DNA of 64,000 nt from positions 1,666,257 through 1,730,256 of the forward strand of contig NW_024468250.1 in NCBI RefSeq assembly GCF_002104995.1, given 5' to 3'. This DNA comes from Linderina pennispora. Its lineage: Eukaryota; Kickxellomycota; Kickxellomycetes; Kickxellales; Kickxellaceae. Positions 22,701 through 37,467 of this stretch are shown in pieces. A program made the translations under genes and the position numbers. Numbering within the stretch: position 1 is the stretch's first letter; every line of letters starts with the position of its first letter. The notes under the pieces were generated by a model that saw nothing but the letters and a program-made list of their open reading frames with translations, was not told where the DNA came from and searched no databases.

Positions 22701-23069
22701 TGTGCAGCCGTGCGACACGTGCGTGCAGCCCTCCTGCTGCGCAATCGCCACCTGCGAGCGCGCGATGACCGGGCGCGCCACCGAGGTGCCCAGCAGGTAC
22801 ACTGTCTCGTAGACGGCGTTGGCCTGGATCGTCGGGATCACCAGCTCCTCGACCAGCTCGCGGCGCAGATCCTCAATGAACACCTTGGTGGCTCCCACCT
22901 TTAAGGCCTTCTCGCGCGCAGCCTCAAAGTCCTCCTCCTGGCCGACGTTGGCCATGTAGGCGAGGACCTCGTAGCCCTGCTCGATCAGCCAGACAAGGAT
23001 GCACGATGTGTCAAGGCCGCCAGAGTAGGCCAGCAGAACTTTACCCTTGGATCCAGGAGCGACAGACAT
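21814..23069 (-). CDS. ARG1: Argininosuccinate synthase, one frameshift
   Basis: Cytosolic enzyme joining citrulline and aspartate with ATP. Starting at ATG 23069 the frame shows the PP-loop AYSGGLDTS, the Tyr/Thr substrate region ([20 protein letters not shown]) and the C-terminal tetramerisation helix. The frame changes near 22195-22205, where the coding strand lacks one base within an expected Thr-Pro-Ala-Gly-Thr stretch. The continuation ([17 protein letters not shown]) is perfectly conserved. Restoring one base gives 418 residues, the normal length (420 in yeast). This is one of only about three losses, rather than gains, of a base seen in the window. It is divergent from ARG5,6. Confidence 0.96.
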
Positions 23070-26815
<3,746 letters not shown>

Positions 26816-28056
26816 AGTAGTTTTCTGTCTACAACATGAATCACTTTTTTTTTTGGAACAGATCCAGCACGAATCTGCGAGAAGGGCATCGTGAAACCCG
26901 CTCTCCGCTGCTTTTCCCTCCCATTTGGCCATTGCCGCCTGTGCTGGGAACGGGCCGGGTTTGCGATCGACAATCTCGTTCATACGTCGGTGTCTCCCAG
27001 AATGGCAGGAGGAACGCATCGTCTTTCCATTCCTGAAACATTTCGTGTGCGTGTGTGACTGTCACCGAATGTTCTTGCTGTTCCTTTTTATTCCTAGCTT
27101 TGCTCACATGCACACACGATAGGTATATGTGGTAGATCGATGACGGCAAAGGTAAGCACACATATACTTGCTTTGCGCCAGCATCGTTTACTTGGGCAGT
27201 CCGAGTGAACTATACAGCAAGGTCATGGTGCCTTCGGCGGCACGCGACCACTAGCGAACAGCATGTGTCTTGGGCGTAGAGCGAGTGTTCAGCAGGGCTG
27301 AGGCCTTATTTCCGTCTTCCGGAGTTGACTAAAACAAGAAAACTGCAAAAACCAAGCCTGCGATTTACCTGTGCGTATGACCTTGCGGCCTCGAAATAGA
27401 GAGCAAGGACGGAATGCCAATCCCACCGTGCTACGGGGAGGAGCAGCCGTGTGTGGCCACCCCGATAGGCAACCCCTCATTTCCAAACACCGAGCTCGCC
27501 CTAGCTAGCCGATGCCCGGAGGTTTTTGTGCATATTGCCCTTGCTGTAAATCCATGCACTAGCTGGAACTAGAGTTGGCGCTAATGCTAGAAGGAAAAGT
27601 GACGCGCACGGATGATCAGACCGTTTTTTTTATAGCTCTAGTGCAAGGAGAGCCCTTTGTGTCTTTTACGAGCGCTCGCCCATTGGCATGTGTACTGGAA
27701 ATAACGCAGGAGATGGTGCCTAGGCGGCATTGTTGGCTGGCGGCTGTCATCCAATTTCTTGTAGATCTATTGCACACCTCCCCACCTTCCTACACGTGTG
27801 CTCTTTTTCACATCTCTTCCCTCCCCCTTGTTCCTGTCAGCTCGCCTACACCCAAGTTAAGAGGAGCAGGCAGTGTACAGTCTGTGGCAAATTCGACTAT
27901 AAAGCGACACAGGAATCCCTGCTGCTTCTGCTGTCATCTTCTCTCAGCACATCTCTTTCACTTTCTATCACCCACAGCAACACTCTTACATATTTAGTCA
28001 GCCAGATATTTGGCAGGAGCTAGTTTAATTTCCCCGCAGAGCCACCAACTACCACT
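26816..28056 (+). promoter_or_regulatory. ARG5,6 3' region and promoter of the first permease
   Basis: 1.24 kb with no recognised gene. TATAAAG at 27898-27904 lies 159 bp upstream of the permease ATG, matching the 135-185 bp TATA spacing of other genes here (MET3, fungalysin, ABCC). The rest shows nothing I can name. Confidence 0.4.
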
Positions 28057-29540
28057 ATGCCACCTGCCTCGACAACCGCGCCTGGCAAGTTTTCCAGCGA
28101 ATCGCCGTCAGTGGCCTCGGCCGAGAAGGTCACGTATGAGATCGAAAAGCAAACTGTTGACGAGAGCAGCCCTAGGCTCAAGTGGGCCTTTAGAAAGGTC
28201 GACATGACCTTGCTCTTCATCATCTTCCTCAGCAACCTGCTCAATTCAATGGATCGTGGGAACCTGGGACTATCCAAGGTTGTTGGGCTCGAAAAGGACA
28301 CGGGAATGTCTGGCTCCGACTTCAATATCGTTGCCAGCATCATGTACCCGACCTACCTGCTGTTCATGCTTCCGAGCAACCTGGCTCTGCGCAAATTTGG
28401 TGCGCGTTTCTGGCTCTCGTTCATCACGGTGCTGTGGGGTATCGTCAACATGTGCATGGCTTTTGCAAAGAACAAGACGGACCTGATTCTGTGCCGACTG
28501 TTCCTGGGTGCCGCCGAAAGCGGTGCAACACCCTGGTGCGCTGATGCTTGTCACACTGTGGTACCCGCGCAGCATGGTCACTTCGCGCATCGGTCTGTTT
28601 TACTCGGCATTCGCGGCTGGGTCCGTTGTTGGCGGCCCTATCGCAACCGGCATTGGCAAAATCACAAACCCCCGCTTCAAACCTTGGGAGTGGATCTTCT
28701 TCATCGAGGGCCTGATTACTGCCGGGTTCGGCCTGGTCATGTACATGTTCCTTGGCTGACTATCCCGACAAGAGCTGGATTCTGAAGTCGGATGAGAAGG
28801 AAATCATCAACCAACGGATGGCGCAGGACCAAATCGAGGGCGGCAAGAAGCCAGTCAACCGCAGGCGTCTGCTCGACCACGCACGCGATCCCCTTATTTA
28901 CTCACAGGCGCTTATCCTCTTTTGCGCCAACTTTGGCATCAACACCATCCTTACTTTTGCTGCCATTATCGTCAAGGAGATGGGCTACAGTGCTGGCGCG
29001 TCACAGGCTATGCAGGCAGCACCGGGGATCTGTGGGTTTGTCAGCATCATGATTGCTCGCTTTTACCCCAGGTGGTTTGGCTCGCATTTCTGGAGCTCAA
29101 TCTTTTGCTCGGTTTGGCTCATTGCCGCATCTGCTATCCTTCTAGGGGTCACCAACAACATTGCCCGGATCATTGCCCTTTGTATGCTATCGTTTGGCTG
29201 TTTTGGCAGCCTCAGCATTGGGCCCGGATGGCTGATGAGTAACGTTGGTGGGCCGACCCGTGCTGCCTTTTCGGGAGCCATCAATGTCATGTTTGGTGGT
29301 TTGGGTGGCCTTTGCACCGCCTACATTTACCGCAACAAGGATGCTCCGCGGTACATGTTTGGCCACGGCATGAACATGTTTGCTGCCTGCCTGATGGTGA
29401 TCGTCACCTGCACGTCGCACTTCCTACTCATTCGTCGTAACAAGAAGAAGGAGACACATCCGATCGATATCTCTGGGATGTCGCAGGACGAAATCGACTT
29501 TCTGGAAAACGACCATCCAGACTTCCGCTATGTTGACTAA
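28057..29540 (+). CDS. DAL5-like MFS anion:cation symporter, tandem copy 1 (two frameshifts)
   Basis: A member of the allantoate/nicotinate permease (ACS) branch of the major facilitator superfamily, moving organic anions into the cell with protons. After correction it has 493 residues with about 12 membrane helices. The cytosolic N-terminus ends WAFRKVD, TM1 carries MDRGNLGLSKV, and the TM4-5 loop has ILCRLFLGAAESG. The C-terminus ends FLENDHPDFRYVD. The frame steps +1 near 28528 (CCC run) and near 28755 (GG run); each costs no residue. Copies 2 and 3 follow downstream in the same orientation and share most of the sequence. Substrate unknown; ureides, nicotinate or other carboxylates are possible. 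Confidence 0.88.
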
Positions 29541-29903
29541 CAGCTGAGTAATTTGTATTAACTTTATCCAAGAAATGATAATGAATGGTGTGAAATGAAT
29601 ACCCATCACTGGTCTCCTCATGGGCATCATACGTGTAAAGTCATTTTCCTCCCCAGTCAATGGCTGAGGCTGAAAATTAACACATGGTCTATGACCTACT
29701 GTTCTATACTGCTCTTTAATTCTTCGCCTGAGCTTGTGGACTGGGTGCCACGCAATATTTTCTGGTGTAGTGTACACTAGGTATCCACTAGCGCCATTCT
29801 CAGCCACTCTATGCTGCTTTTCTGCTTCTGTTGGATCAAAATAAACCATCCTCTTTCTACCACAGGCCCGCTGTCGTTTATATTTCCATACAAGCTTCCT
29901 CCA
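29541..29903 (+). promoter_or_regulatory. Spacer between permease copies 1 and 2
   Basis: 363 bp; no gene. It should carry the copy 2 promoter. No clear TATA box or other site was recognised. Confidence 0.3.
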
Positions 29904-31385
29904 ATGTTGCTAGAACAACCTATACCACCAAATAAGCTGCCCTCTGATTTGCCTTTCACCACAACGGCTGAAAAGGACAAGAGTGCAACAATAGTCTACG
30001 ATATTGATGACAAGGAAAACCGACTCAAGTGGGCATTCCGCAAGGTCGACGCTTCAACGCTCTTTCTCCTATTCCTTAGTCAAGTCATGAATGCGTTGGA
30101 TCGTAGCAACTTGGGTCTGTCCAAGGTCGTTGGGCTCGAAAGGGATACGGGTATGTCTGGCTCCGACTTCAACGTTGTCAACAGCATCATGTATCCAACC
30201 AACTTGCTTTTCATGCTACCAAGTAACCTGATGGTACGCAAGGTTGGAGCGCGCCTCTGGCTCCCTTTTCTCACTATGCTGTGGGGTATCATTAACATGT
30301 GCATGGCCTTTGTAAAGAACAAGACGGACTTGATCCTCTGCCGGCTGTTCCTCGGCGCGGCGGAAAGCGGCATATCGCCTGGTGCATTGATGCTCATTGC
30401 GCTGTGGTATCCGCGTAGCATGGTCACGTCACGTGTTAGTCTATTCTACTCTGCAGTTGCTGCGGGAGGCGTAATTGGCGGTCCTATCGCAACTGGCATC
30501 GGGAAAATTACAAGCACTCGCTTCAAACCCTGGGGGTGGATCTTTTTCATCGAGGGCTTAGTCACAGTTGGGTATAGTCTTATCATGTTTATTTTCCTGG
30601 CAGACTACCCCGATAAGAGCTGGGTCCTACGGGCCGACGAAAAAGCAGCGATTAGCCAGCGCATGGCGCAGGACCAGGCCGAGGGCGGCAAGGAAGCCAG
30701 TCAACTACAAGCGTCTGCTCGGCCATACGCAGGATCCACTTATATACTGTCAATCGCTGGTTCAGTTCTGTTCCAACTTTGGCCTAAACACAATCATGAC
30801 CTTCAGCGCGATCATTGTCAACGAGATGGGCTACAGCGCGAGCGCATCACAAGCGATGCAGGCGGCACCAGGGATCTGCGGGTTCGTTGGGATCATTCTT
30901 GCGCGTTTCTACCCAAAGTGGTTTGGATCGCACTATCATGGCATACTGTTCTGCGCAGCCTGGCTCATCATCGCATCTGCTATTCTTCTGGGGTCACTGG
31001 CAACGTTGCCCGGATCATTGCTCTCTGTATACTCTCGTTCGCCAGCTTTGGCAGTCTCGGCGTTGCGCCAGGATGGCTGATGAGCAACGCTGCTGGCCCT
31101 ACACGTGCTTCCGCATCCAGTGCTATTGATGCAATGCTCGCTACCCTCGGTGGTCTCTGTACCTCATACATCTACCGTAACAAGGACGCTCCCAGATACA
31201 TATTTGGTCACGGGATGAACATGTTTGCCGCTTGTTTGATGGTGGTTGTGTCTACCATATCACATTTCATCATCGTCCATCGCAACAAGCTGAAGGAGAC
31301 TAGCCCGACTGATATCTCTGGGATGTCACAAACTGAGATTGACTTGCTGGAAAACGACCACCCAGACTTCCGCTATGTCAACTAG
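29904..31385 (+). CDS. DAL5-like MFS permease, tandem copy 2 (compensating +1/-1 frameshifts)
   Basis: A paralogue of copy 1, 493 residues. It has TM1 LDRSNLGLSKV, the loop GMSGSDFNVVNSIMYPT, the LFLGAAESGISPGALM region and C-terminal LLENDHPDFRYVN. A surplus base near 30690 (AAGGAAG where AAGAAG is expected) and a missing G near 30990 (CTGGGGTC where five Gs are expected) put about 100 codons out of frame between them. The correct frame there matches copies 1 and 3. The ATG at 29904 is chosen by alignment; the open frame extends upstream through a TTG. Same transporter family as copy 1; regulation and substrate are not evident. Confidence 0.87.
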   Translation: MLLEQPIPPNKLPSDLPFTTTAEKDKSATIVYDIDDKENRLKWAFRKVDASTLFLLFLSQVMNALDRSNLGLSKVVGLERDTGMSGSDFNVVNSIMYPTNLLFMLPSNLMVRKVGARLWLPFLTMLWGIINMCMAFVKNKTDLILCRLFLGAAESGISPGALMLIALWYPRSMVTSRVSLFYSAVAAGGVIGGPIATGIGKITSTRFKPWGWIFFIEGLVTVGYSLIMFIFLADYPDKSWVLRADEKAAISQRMAQDQAEGGKEASQLQASARPYAGSTYILSIAGSVLFQLWPKHNHDLQRDHCQRDGLQRERITSDAGGTRDLRVRWDHSCAFLPKVVWIALSWHTVLRSLAHHRICYSSGVTGNVARIIALCILSFASFGSLGVAPGWLMSNAAGPTRASASSAIDAMLATLGGLCTSYIYRNKDAPRYIFGHGMNMFAACLMVVVSTISHFIIVHRNKLKETSPTDISGMSQTEIDLLENDHPDFRYVN

Positions 31386-31739
31386 CTACTGATATACCTT
31401 TTAAGGAAATTTCTCAATATGCTACCGTATATTTGATGATCCTCTTGAATAATATCGTGAGCACGCGCAGGCATCTTGTCCAGGCAGTAGTAGCGATAAG
31501 CAAGCGAATGCATGAGCTACAAACGCCTCTCTGATCAGCCAACTCTTGATCCAATGCTAGTGCCTGCCCCGAGCGCCACACAGTGACTACTAGTGTAGTG
31601 CACTAGAGGTGTAGAATGGAATCCACTGCAGCCACCGCGCATTTTTCTATTGTTTTTGCAATAATCAAAATACGCTACTACCTGGCTAGCACAGAACAGT
31701 CATCCATCGTTTCTTTACTCTTCAATCATTCTATTTTCC
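31386..31739 (+). promoter_or_regulatory. Spacer between permease copies 2 and 3
   Basis: 354 bp; no gene. One GATAAG (about 31495), the GATA-factor core used in fungal nitrogen control, but a single hexamer is weak evidence. Confidence 0.25.
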
Positions 31740-33175
31740 ATGTCGTCAGCTTTAGATGAGAAATATGCCGACAAGGCCGAAATACACAGTATCGATGAAA
31801 ACAGCGCCCAGCTCAAGTGGGCTTTTAGAAAGGTCGATGCCACACTGCTATTCACCATTTTCCTGAGCACGGTGCTGAACTCGATGGACCGTAGTAATCT
31901 GGGCCTTTCGAAGGTTGTTGGTCTTGAGAAGGATACGGGTATGTCTGGCTCAGACTTCAACGTGGTCACCAGTATCATGTATCCGACATATCTTCTTTTC
32001 ATGTTACCGAGTAACCTGGTGCTACGCAAGGTTGGAGCGCGCCTCTGGCTCCCGTTTCTCACTATGCTGTGGGGCATCGTCAACATGTGCATGGCCTTTG
32101 CAAAGAACAAGACGGATCTGATCCTTTGCCGTCTGTTCCTCGGCGTGGCAGAGAGCGGAGCTACTCCAGGTGCTTTAATGCTCATTACTCTGTGGTATCC
32201 ACGCACAATGATCACATCGCGTGCTGGTATGCTGTACTCGGCAGCCGCTGTTGGAGCTGTCATCGGCGGCCCTACTGCAACTGCTATTGGCAAAATGACC
32301 AACACCCACTTCAAGCGGTGGGAGTGGATCTTCTTCATCGAGGGCTTGACCACAGTTGGCTATCAGTCTTATCATGTTTATTTTCCTTGCCGACTACCCC
32401 GATAAGAGCTGGATCCTGAGCCCTGACGAAAAGGCAATTATCAACCGGCGTATGGCACAGGATCAGGTCGAGGGTGGCAAAAAATCGGTCAACAGAACGC
32501 GGCTTCTGGTTCATGCGCGCGACCCGCTCATTTACTTTCAGGGATGTCTGATGTTCTGCGCCAACTTTGGGGTCAACACCAATTCTGATATTCTCGGCCA
32601 TTATCGTCAAGGAGATGGGCTACAGCGAGGGTGCGTCGCAGGCTATGCAGGCAGCACCAGGGATATGTGGGTTTATTGGGAGCATTATTGCGCGCTTCTA
32701 CCCAAAGTGGTTTGGGTCGCACTTTCACAGCATGCTGTTTTGTGCAGGCTGGATTATTTCCGCTACGGCCATCCTTCTGGGAGTCACCAACAACCCGGCA
32801 AGGATCATTGCCCTATGTATGCTGTCGTTTGGCAGTTTTAGCACTCTTAGCATTGGGCCCGGATGGCTGATGAGCAACGTTGGCGGTCCTACCCGCGCTG
32901 CCTTGTCCAGTGCAGTCGATATCATGCTTGCCGGCCTTGGAGGCCTCTGCACCGCCTACATTTACCGCAACAAGGATGCTCCGCGGTACATGTTTGGCCA
33001 CGGCATGAACATGTTTGCTGCAGGCTTGATGGTGGTTGTGTCTACCGCCTCGCATTTCATCATCGTCCACCGCAACAGGCTGAAGGAGACACACCCAGTT
33101 GATATATCTGGAATGTCGCAAGATGAAATCGATTTGCTGGAAAACGACCACCCCGACTTCCGCTATGTAAACTAA
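31740..33175 (+). CDS. DAL5-like MFS permease, tandem copy 3 (two frameshifts)
   Basis: The third tandem paralogue, 477 residues after correction, with a shorter N-terminal tail than copies 1 and 2. It shows MDRSNLGLSKVVGLEKD, MCMAFAKNKTDLILCRLFLG, a GGL-TAYIYRNKDAPRY loop and C-terminal LLENDHPDFRYVN. The frame steps +1 near 32360 (TATCAGTCTT where TATAGTCTT is expected) and near 32580 (one extra A). The three copies keep the same C-terminal 40 residues almost unchanged while their N-termini differ, so the cytosolic N-tail is the fastest-evolving part. Spacing between copies is about 355-365 bp. Confidence 0.87.
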
Positions 33176-33493
33176 GCAACAATATACTGGTAATATATGC
33201 TATTACTTGATGACCGCTGCCACCATGGTATGCCCAATGCTATAATACCGCACATTCGAGTGTCCATTCTCGGCAAGTATGCAATGCCATGCAGGCGGCA
33301 TGCTGCTTCCACACTATAGCAGCATAAATGACAGGCGATCTACTGATCATGAAATCATGATATTCCAAATCACCAACCCTCAGATCTAAACCCGTCTATT
33401 ATCGGTAGGCGGCTTTCAAGCTCAACTGGACGGAATTCATTTCTCCACTTTTTTTTTTTCCTTTCACATTATCAAAATTAACAAAGAGTCGAA
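33176..33493 (+). other. Spacer between permease array and uS13m gene
   Basis: 318 bp, no gene recognised. A T-run (about 33450-33460) lies just upstream of the next start codon. Confidence 0.3.
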
Positions 33494-33928
33494 ATGCTTC
33501 ACCTGCTCGGAGTCAACTTGCCGGACCAGAAGGTGGTCTCGATTGCGCTCACATACTTTTACGGGATCGGACCGGTAACGGCGCAGAAGATCTGCTCCAA
33601 GCTCTCGATCCACAAGCAGTGCAAGCTCAGCGAGCTGACAGAAGGGCAGTTGAACCAGCTGTCGGGCGTGCTGTCGAACATGACGCTGGAGAACGACCTG
33701 GAGCGGCAGGTGAAGGCGAACGTGCAGCATCTGCGTGCGATTGGAACGTATGTCGGTAAGCGGCATGCGATGATGCTGCCGGTGCACGGCCAGCGGACGC
33801 GGAACAACTCGAAGACGGCCAAGAAAATCAACGGCAGGATGCTGCGCAAGTACTCGACCGCAGACACCGCATTTGCGAGGCAGGCGTTTGGCATGTTCCA
33901 AGCACCGCTGTCGAAGCACATGGAGTAG
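33494..33928 (+). CDS. SWS2: Mitochondrial small-subunit ribosomal protein uS13m
   Basis: A 144-residue S13-family protein of the mitoribosome head that contacts the large subunit and the P-site tRNA. It begins MLHLLGVNLPDQKVVSIALT, with the helix-two-turn-helix TYFYGIGPVTAQKIC and the C-terminal basic GKRHAMMLPVHGQRTRNNSKTA, the S13 hallmark GxRHxxxLPVRGQRT. The His-Gly variant in place of Arg-Gly is mild. No extra N-terminal presequence is present; several mitochondrial S13 proteins import without a cleaved one. Intact single exon, 165 bp upstream of PPT1. Confidence 0.93.
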   Translation: MLHLLGVNLPDQKVVSIALTYFYGIGPVTAQKICSKLSIHKQCKLSELTEGQLNQLSGVLSNMTLENDLERQVKANVQHLRAIGTYVGKRHAMMLPVHGQRTRNNSKTAKKINGRMLRKYSTADTAFARQAFGMFQAPLSKHME

Positions 33929-34092
33929 GCGTCAGGATCTAGAGATTAATTAAAAGACTGCACGGAAGCAGGAACCCGAGGATATCGTACACAGACGCAA
34001 ACGATGGTGAATTTTTTTCTTGTCTTTGAATACAAAAATACGGAATTTACTACTCGCGTAGTCGGCAATATTTATTCTTGATACTGTAAGCC

Positions 34093-35760
34093 ATGGTCGA
34101 AGTCACCGCCGAAGCAGCCAGCCGCGCAAATGAGCTGAAGCTGGAAGCGAATGCGCTCTATGCAGGCAAGTGCAGCGAAACAAAAAATGGGAGCCAGCTC
34201 TCTCTTGCAGCATATACTCAGCATCCGCTATTGTAGACAAGCATTATCACGAGGCCATTGAAAAATATTCGCAGGCGATCGAGCTGGACCCGACTGTGGT
34301 CGCATACTACACGAACCGGGCCCAATGCTACATCAAAACCGAGGGCTACGGTGCTGCACGCGACGACGCCAACTCGGCACTGAAGCTCGATGCAGCATCG
34401 ATTAAGGCTTACTACCGGCGGGCATCGGCCAACTTTGCCATGGGCAACCTGCGGGAGGCACGGGCGGACTACCGCGAGGTGACAAGGCGCATGCCGAACG
34501 ACAAAGCTGCAAAGCAAAAGTATGTCGAGTGCGACAAGGTGTACCGCAGGATCCAGTTCGAGATGGCCATCGACAGCTCGGCTGACCGCAAACGGCTGGT
34601 TGATTCGGTCGATCTAAGCAGCTTCCAGCTGCCTGACAACTATGAGGGGCCGCGGATGCCTGTGCGCAAGGTGATGGTGCCCAAGTCGTCGTTGGACAAG
34701 GACGCCAAGCCCAAGAAGGAAGGGGAGGGACAAGAGGGCGGGCAGAAGGAGGAAGAGATGGTGGAGATTGACGAGGAGTACGTGGACCTGCAGTTTGTCG
34801 AGGCCATCACCGAATGGTTCCGCGACCGCAAGACGCTGCCGGTGCGGTACATGTACGTGCTGGTGCTGCAGGCTGAGAAGCTGTTCCGGCAGCTGCCGAG
34901 CCTGGTAGATGTTGCCATTCCGGAGGGCTCGGAGATCACAGTGTGCGGCGACGTGCATGGGCAGTACTATGATGTGCTAAACATCTTCAAGCTCAACGGT
35001 CCCCCGACGCCGACGCACATGTACCTGTTCAATGGCGACTTTGTGGACCGTGGGTCGTTCTCGGTCGAAGTCATCATGCTGTTCATGTCGTACAAGCTGC
35101 TGTATCCGAACACGTTCTTCCTGAACCGCGGTAACCACGAGTCGATTGACATGAATCAGCTGTACGGGTTCGAGGGCGAAGTCAAGCACAAGTACCCGGT
35201 GCACGGCAAGCGCCTGTTTGGGCTGTTCCAGGAGACCTTCGAGGCCATGCCCATTGCGCACCTGATCCAGGAAAAGGTGTTTGTGGTCCACGGCGGCCTG
35301 TACTCGCGCGAGACAGCCCGCAACTCGGCACAGGCCGACGGCGACGGCGTGGTGCGGCTCCAGGAGCTGCGCGAGCTGGACCGGTTCCACCAGCCCAAGA
35401 ACAGCGGGCTGCTGTGCGAGTCGCTGTGGTCTGACCCGCAGAAGGAGACTGGCCGCCGGCCCAACCCGCGCGGCGTTGCGATCAAGTACGGGCCCGACGT
35501 TACCAATGCGTTCTGCGAGACCAACAACATCAGCATGGTGATCCGCAGCCACGAGCAGATGGACGAGGGCTACGAGATTGCCCACGACGGCAAGATGGTG
35601 ACCGTGTTCTCGGCGCCCAACTACTGCGACTCGTGCAACAACAAGGGCGCCTATATCCGCATCACGCCCAGCCTTGAGACCACATACCACAAGTTCAACG
35701 CCGTGCCGCACCCGCCCGTTCAAGGCCATGGCGTATGCCAATGCGAACCGCTTCATGTAA
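34093..35760 (+). CDS. PPT1: Serine/threonine protein phosphatase 5 (TPR-PP5), GC-AG intron, one frameshift
   Basis: An Hsp90-associated phosphatase that dephosphorylates Hsp90/Cdc37 and kinases. Exon 1 is 34093-34165 and exon 2 34237-35760. The intron is 34166-34236 with AG|GCAAGT donor and TTGTAG acceptor. Splicing gives a first TPR (ANALYADKHYHEAIEKYSQ) of exactly the human length. Three TPRs (residues about 8-125) are followed by the catalytic domain: GDVHGQYYD, GDFVDRGSFSVE, NRGNHES, a His in VVHGGL and RSHEQ. A +1 slip near 35712-35718 moves the C-terminal helix (FKAMAYANANRFM) out of frame; corrected length 531 residues. The acidic/Lys-rich insert (about residues 200-220) between TPR and catalytic domains is longer than in human PP5 (499). 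Confidence 0.95.
34166..34236 (+). other. 71-nt GC-AG intron in PPT1
   Basis: The donor is GCAAGT preceded by AG, the standard context of GC-AG introns. The acceptor is TAG. No GT donor nearby preserves phase 1, whereas the GC donor does. Confidence 0.8.
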
Positions 35761-35794
35761 TGCACAGAAAATACACTGCTTTATTCCCGGAAAA

Positions 35795-36480
35795 TTACTT
35801 CTTCTTGCCGTCCTTCTTGCGGATCGTCTCGTCGTTGACAAAGATGCCCTTCTGGTTGTATGGCTCCGGCTTCTTCCACTCGCGGATCTTGGCTGCATAC
35901 AGCTTGACCTGCTGCAGATCGGTGCCGTTGATCAGGATTCTGGTCGGCACCGGCGTGCCCACCTTCAGGCCCTCGGGGATCTCCATCTCAACCGGGTGCG
36001 AGTACCCAAGCCGGAGCACCAGCTTGCCGTTCTCCACAGCCGCACGGTAACCGACACCCACCAGGCGCAGCGTCGCCGAGAATCCCTCTGTCACGCCAGT
36101 CACGCAGTTCTGGATCAGCGCGCGCGTCGTGCCCCACATGGCACGCTGCTTCTTGATCTCAGGCGTCCTGGATGCCCACCACCAGCTGGTGCTCGGCGTT
36201 CTCGCCAGCGCCTTCCTTGGCTGCGAATGAACTCGAGGCTGACAAACGGCTCAATCGCCATTTTGCGCTCGCCCAGCGGGCCCTTGACCGTCAGCGTGGT
36301 CTTGTTGAAGAACCGCGCGTCGGTGCTGCTGAACGGCGTCTGCAGGTGCGAGATTTGCACCTCATTTGTGTACTTCACCGGCGTGCTGCCAATATGCGAC
36401 CGGATCACGGCCGTGGTGCTGATGCTGCGAGCGCCCAGGCCGAGCGGCTGTGCGAGAACCCGGATTCCGACTGACCGCAT
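35795..36480 (-). CDS. MRPL6: Mitochondrial large-subunit ribosomal protein uL6m, two frameshifts
   Basis: A bacterial-type L6 of the mitoribosome, near the sarcin-ricin loop and L7/L12 stalk. From ATG 36480 there is an Arg-rich presequence (MRSVGIRVLAQPLGLGARS), then the first L6 domain (TVKGPLGERKM), then the second (TLRLVGVGYRAAVENGKLVLRLGYSHPVE) and a Lys-rich C-terminus (IRKKDGKKK). Within about 70 bp (36150-36235) two surplus bases shift the frame; after removal the product is 227 residues, normal for fungi. It is convergent with PPT1 (34 bp between stops) and divergent from nothing close; the GPALPP gene lies upstream on the same strand. Confidence 0.92.
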
Positions 36481-36579
36481 TTTGCTGATTTTGTAAAAAG
36501 CTAGCAACGAAAGAGCAAGAAAAATGTTTTGAATTGAAGAGGAAAAGCGATGGGCTTATCGGATCGCGAGCTCCAGTAA

Positions 36580-37467
36580 TCACCAGGAAAATTTTATCTG
36601 GGCCACTATTTTAGCCCCTTTCCAGACGGTGAAGTTGTCTTTCAAGTACGACCCCGCGTTGTTGAGCAGCTCGCGCTGACGCCGGGTGTCGCCCCGGCTG
36701 CCGACTGGTGCTCGTGCTGAGATCGCGCTCCCTGTCGAACCGCCGACGCTTCCACCGATCCTCCTCATCGCCTTCATCAGTCAGCCTTTGCTTTCCCAGA
36801 CTTGCTCTTCTTTGACCTTTTTGCCCTGCTTGGCCTCCAAGTGCATCTCTAGCAGGCTCTTTGGCCGGTTGGTTCTATTGAACTCTTCGATCCACTTTGC
36901 CTGATCCTCCGCCTCCTTGCGCTTGCGCTTCATGTCTGGCGTCTCTTCCTCTTGAATAAGCTGCCTGCTTCTTCTCCTTTTCCTTCTTGGCTCGGCGTTC
37001 TGCGGGTGTCTCTGTCCAGCTGTCATCAAATAGCGGTACCGATGACTCTGGCGCGTCGGGGTTCTTGCTCTGGCGAGTTGGTGGGACTAGCATCCACGAA
37101 CCACGCTTGTTTTCGGACGACTCAGGGCCTGCTGCACCATGCTTTGCTGTGCGGGCCTCGATTAGGTCTAATGTTTGCTGGCGCGCTTGTCCCTTCGGAG
37201 CATCCGGCCATGTCCAGAGAGGGGCCAATCGCCTCATCCTCAGATCCACTCGAGGTGATGTCCTCCCTAGTGTCTAGTATTGGTGGCATTGTCGGCCCGA
37301 TATCCCTTGGTCTGTCATCGTCGATGTCAGAGTCTGCTTCCTGCATCTGCTTTGGCGGCATCGTCGGCCCAATTGACCGGGGTGTTTCATCCTCCTGTAT
37401 TGTCGTTCCTTACGGATATGCCTAGCCGAGCGGCGACTTCTGGTGGTATTTGCGGGCCGATACCCAT
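36580..37467 (-). CDS. GPALPP-motif (DUF3752) nuclear protein, several frameshifts
   Basis: The N-terminus (ATG 37467) starts with MGIGPQIPPEVAARLG. It is followed by at least two further IGPTMPP-type repeats (DIGPTMPPILD, SIGPTMPP), an acidic stretch (SDIDDDRPRD) and REEWMLVPP-like SWMLVPPTRQSKN. The C-terminal DUF3752 core has RPKSLLEMHLEAKQG, then DRERDLSTS and RQRELLNNAGSYLKDNFTVWKG. This order matches human GPALPP1 and its fungal homologues, whose function is poorly known. The frame changes at about 37390, 37210, 36960 and 36780; no single frame covers more than about 120 residues. Roughly 290 residues in total if joined. Confidence 0.8.

Noticed and set aside
21814-23069. Long forward-strand frames opposite ARG1 and ARG5,6
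   Set aside because: GC-rich coding DNA leaves antisense frames open; their translations show no domain and are reverse shadows of the enzymes.
34170-36050. PPT1 reading on to 36050 as a longer protein
   Set aside because: After about 35715 it is antisense to uL6m; the true C-terminal helix is present one frame over and stops at 35760.
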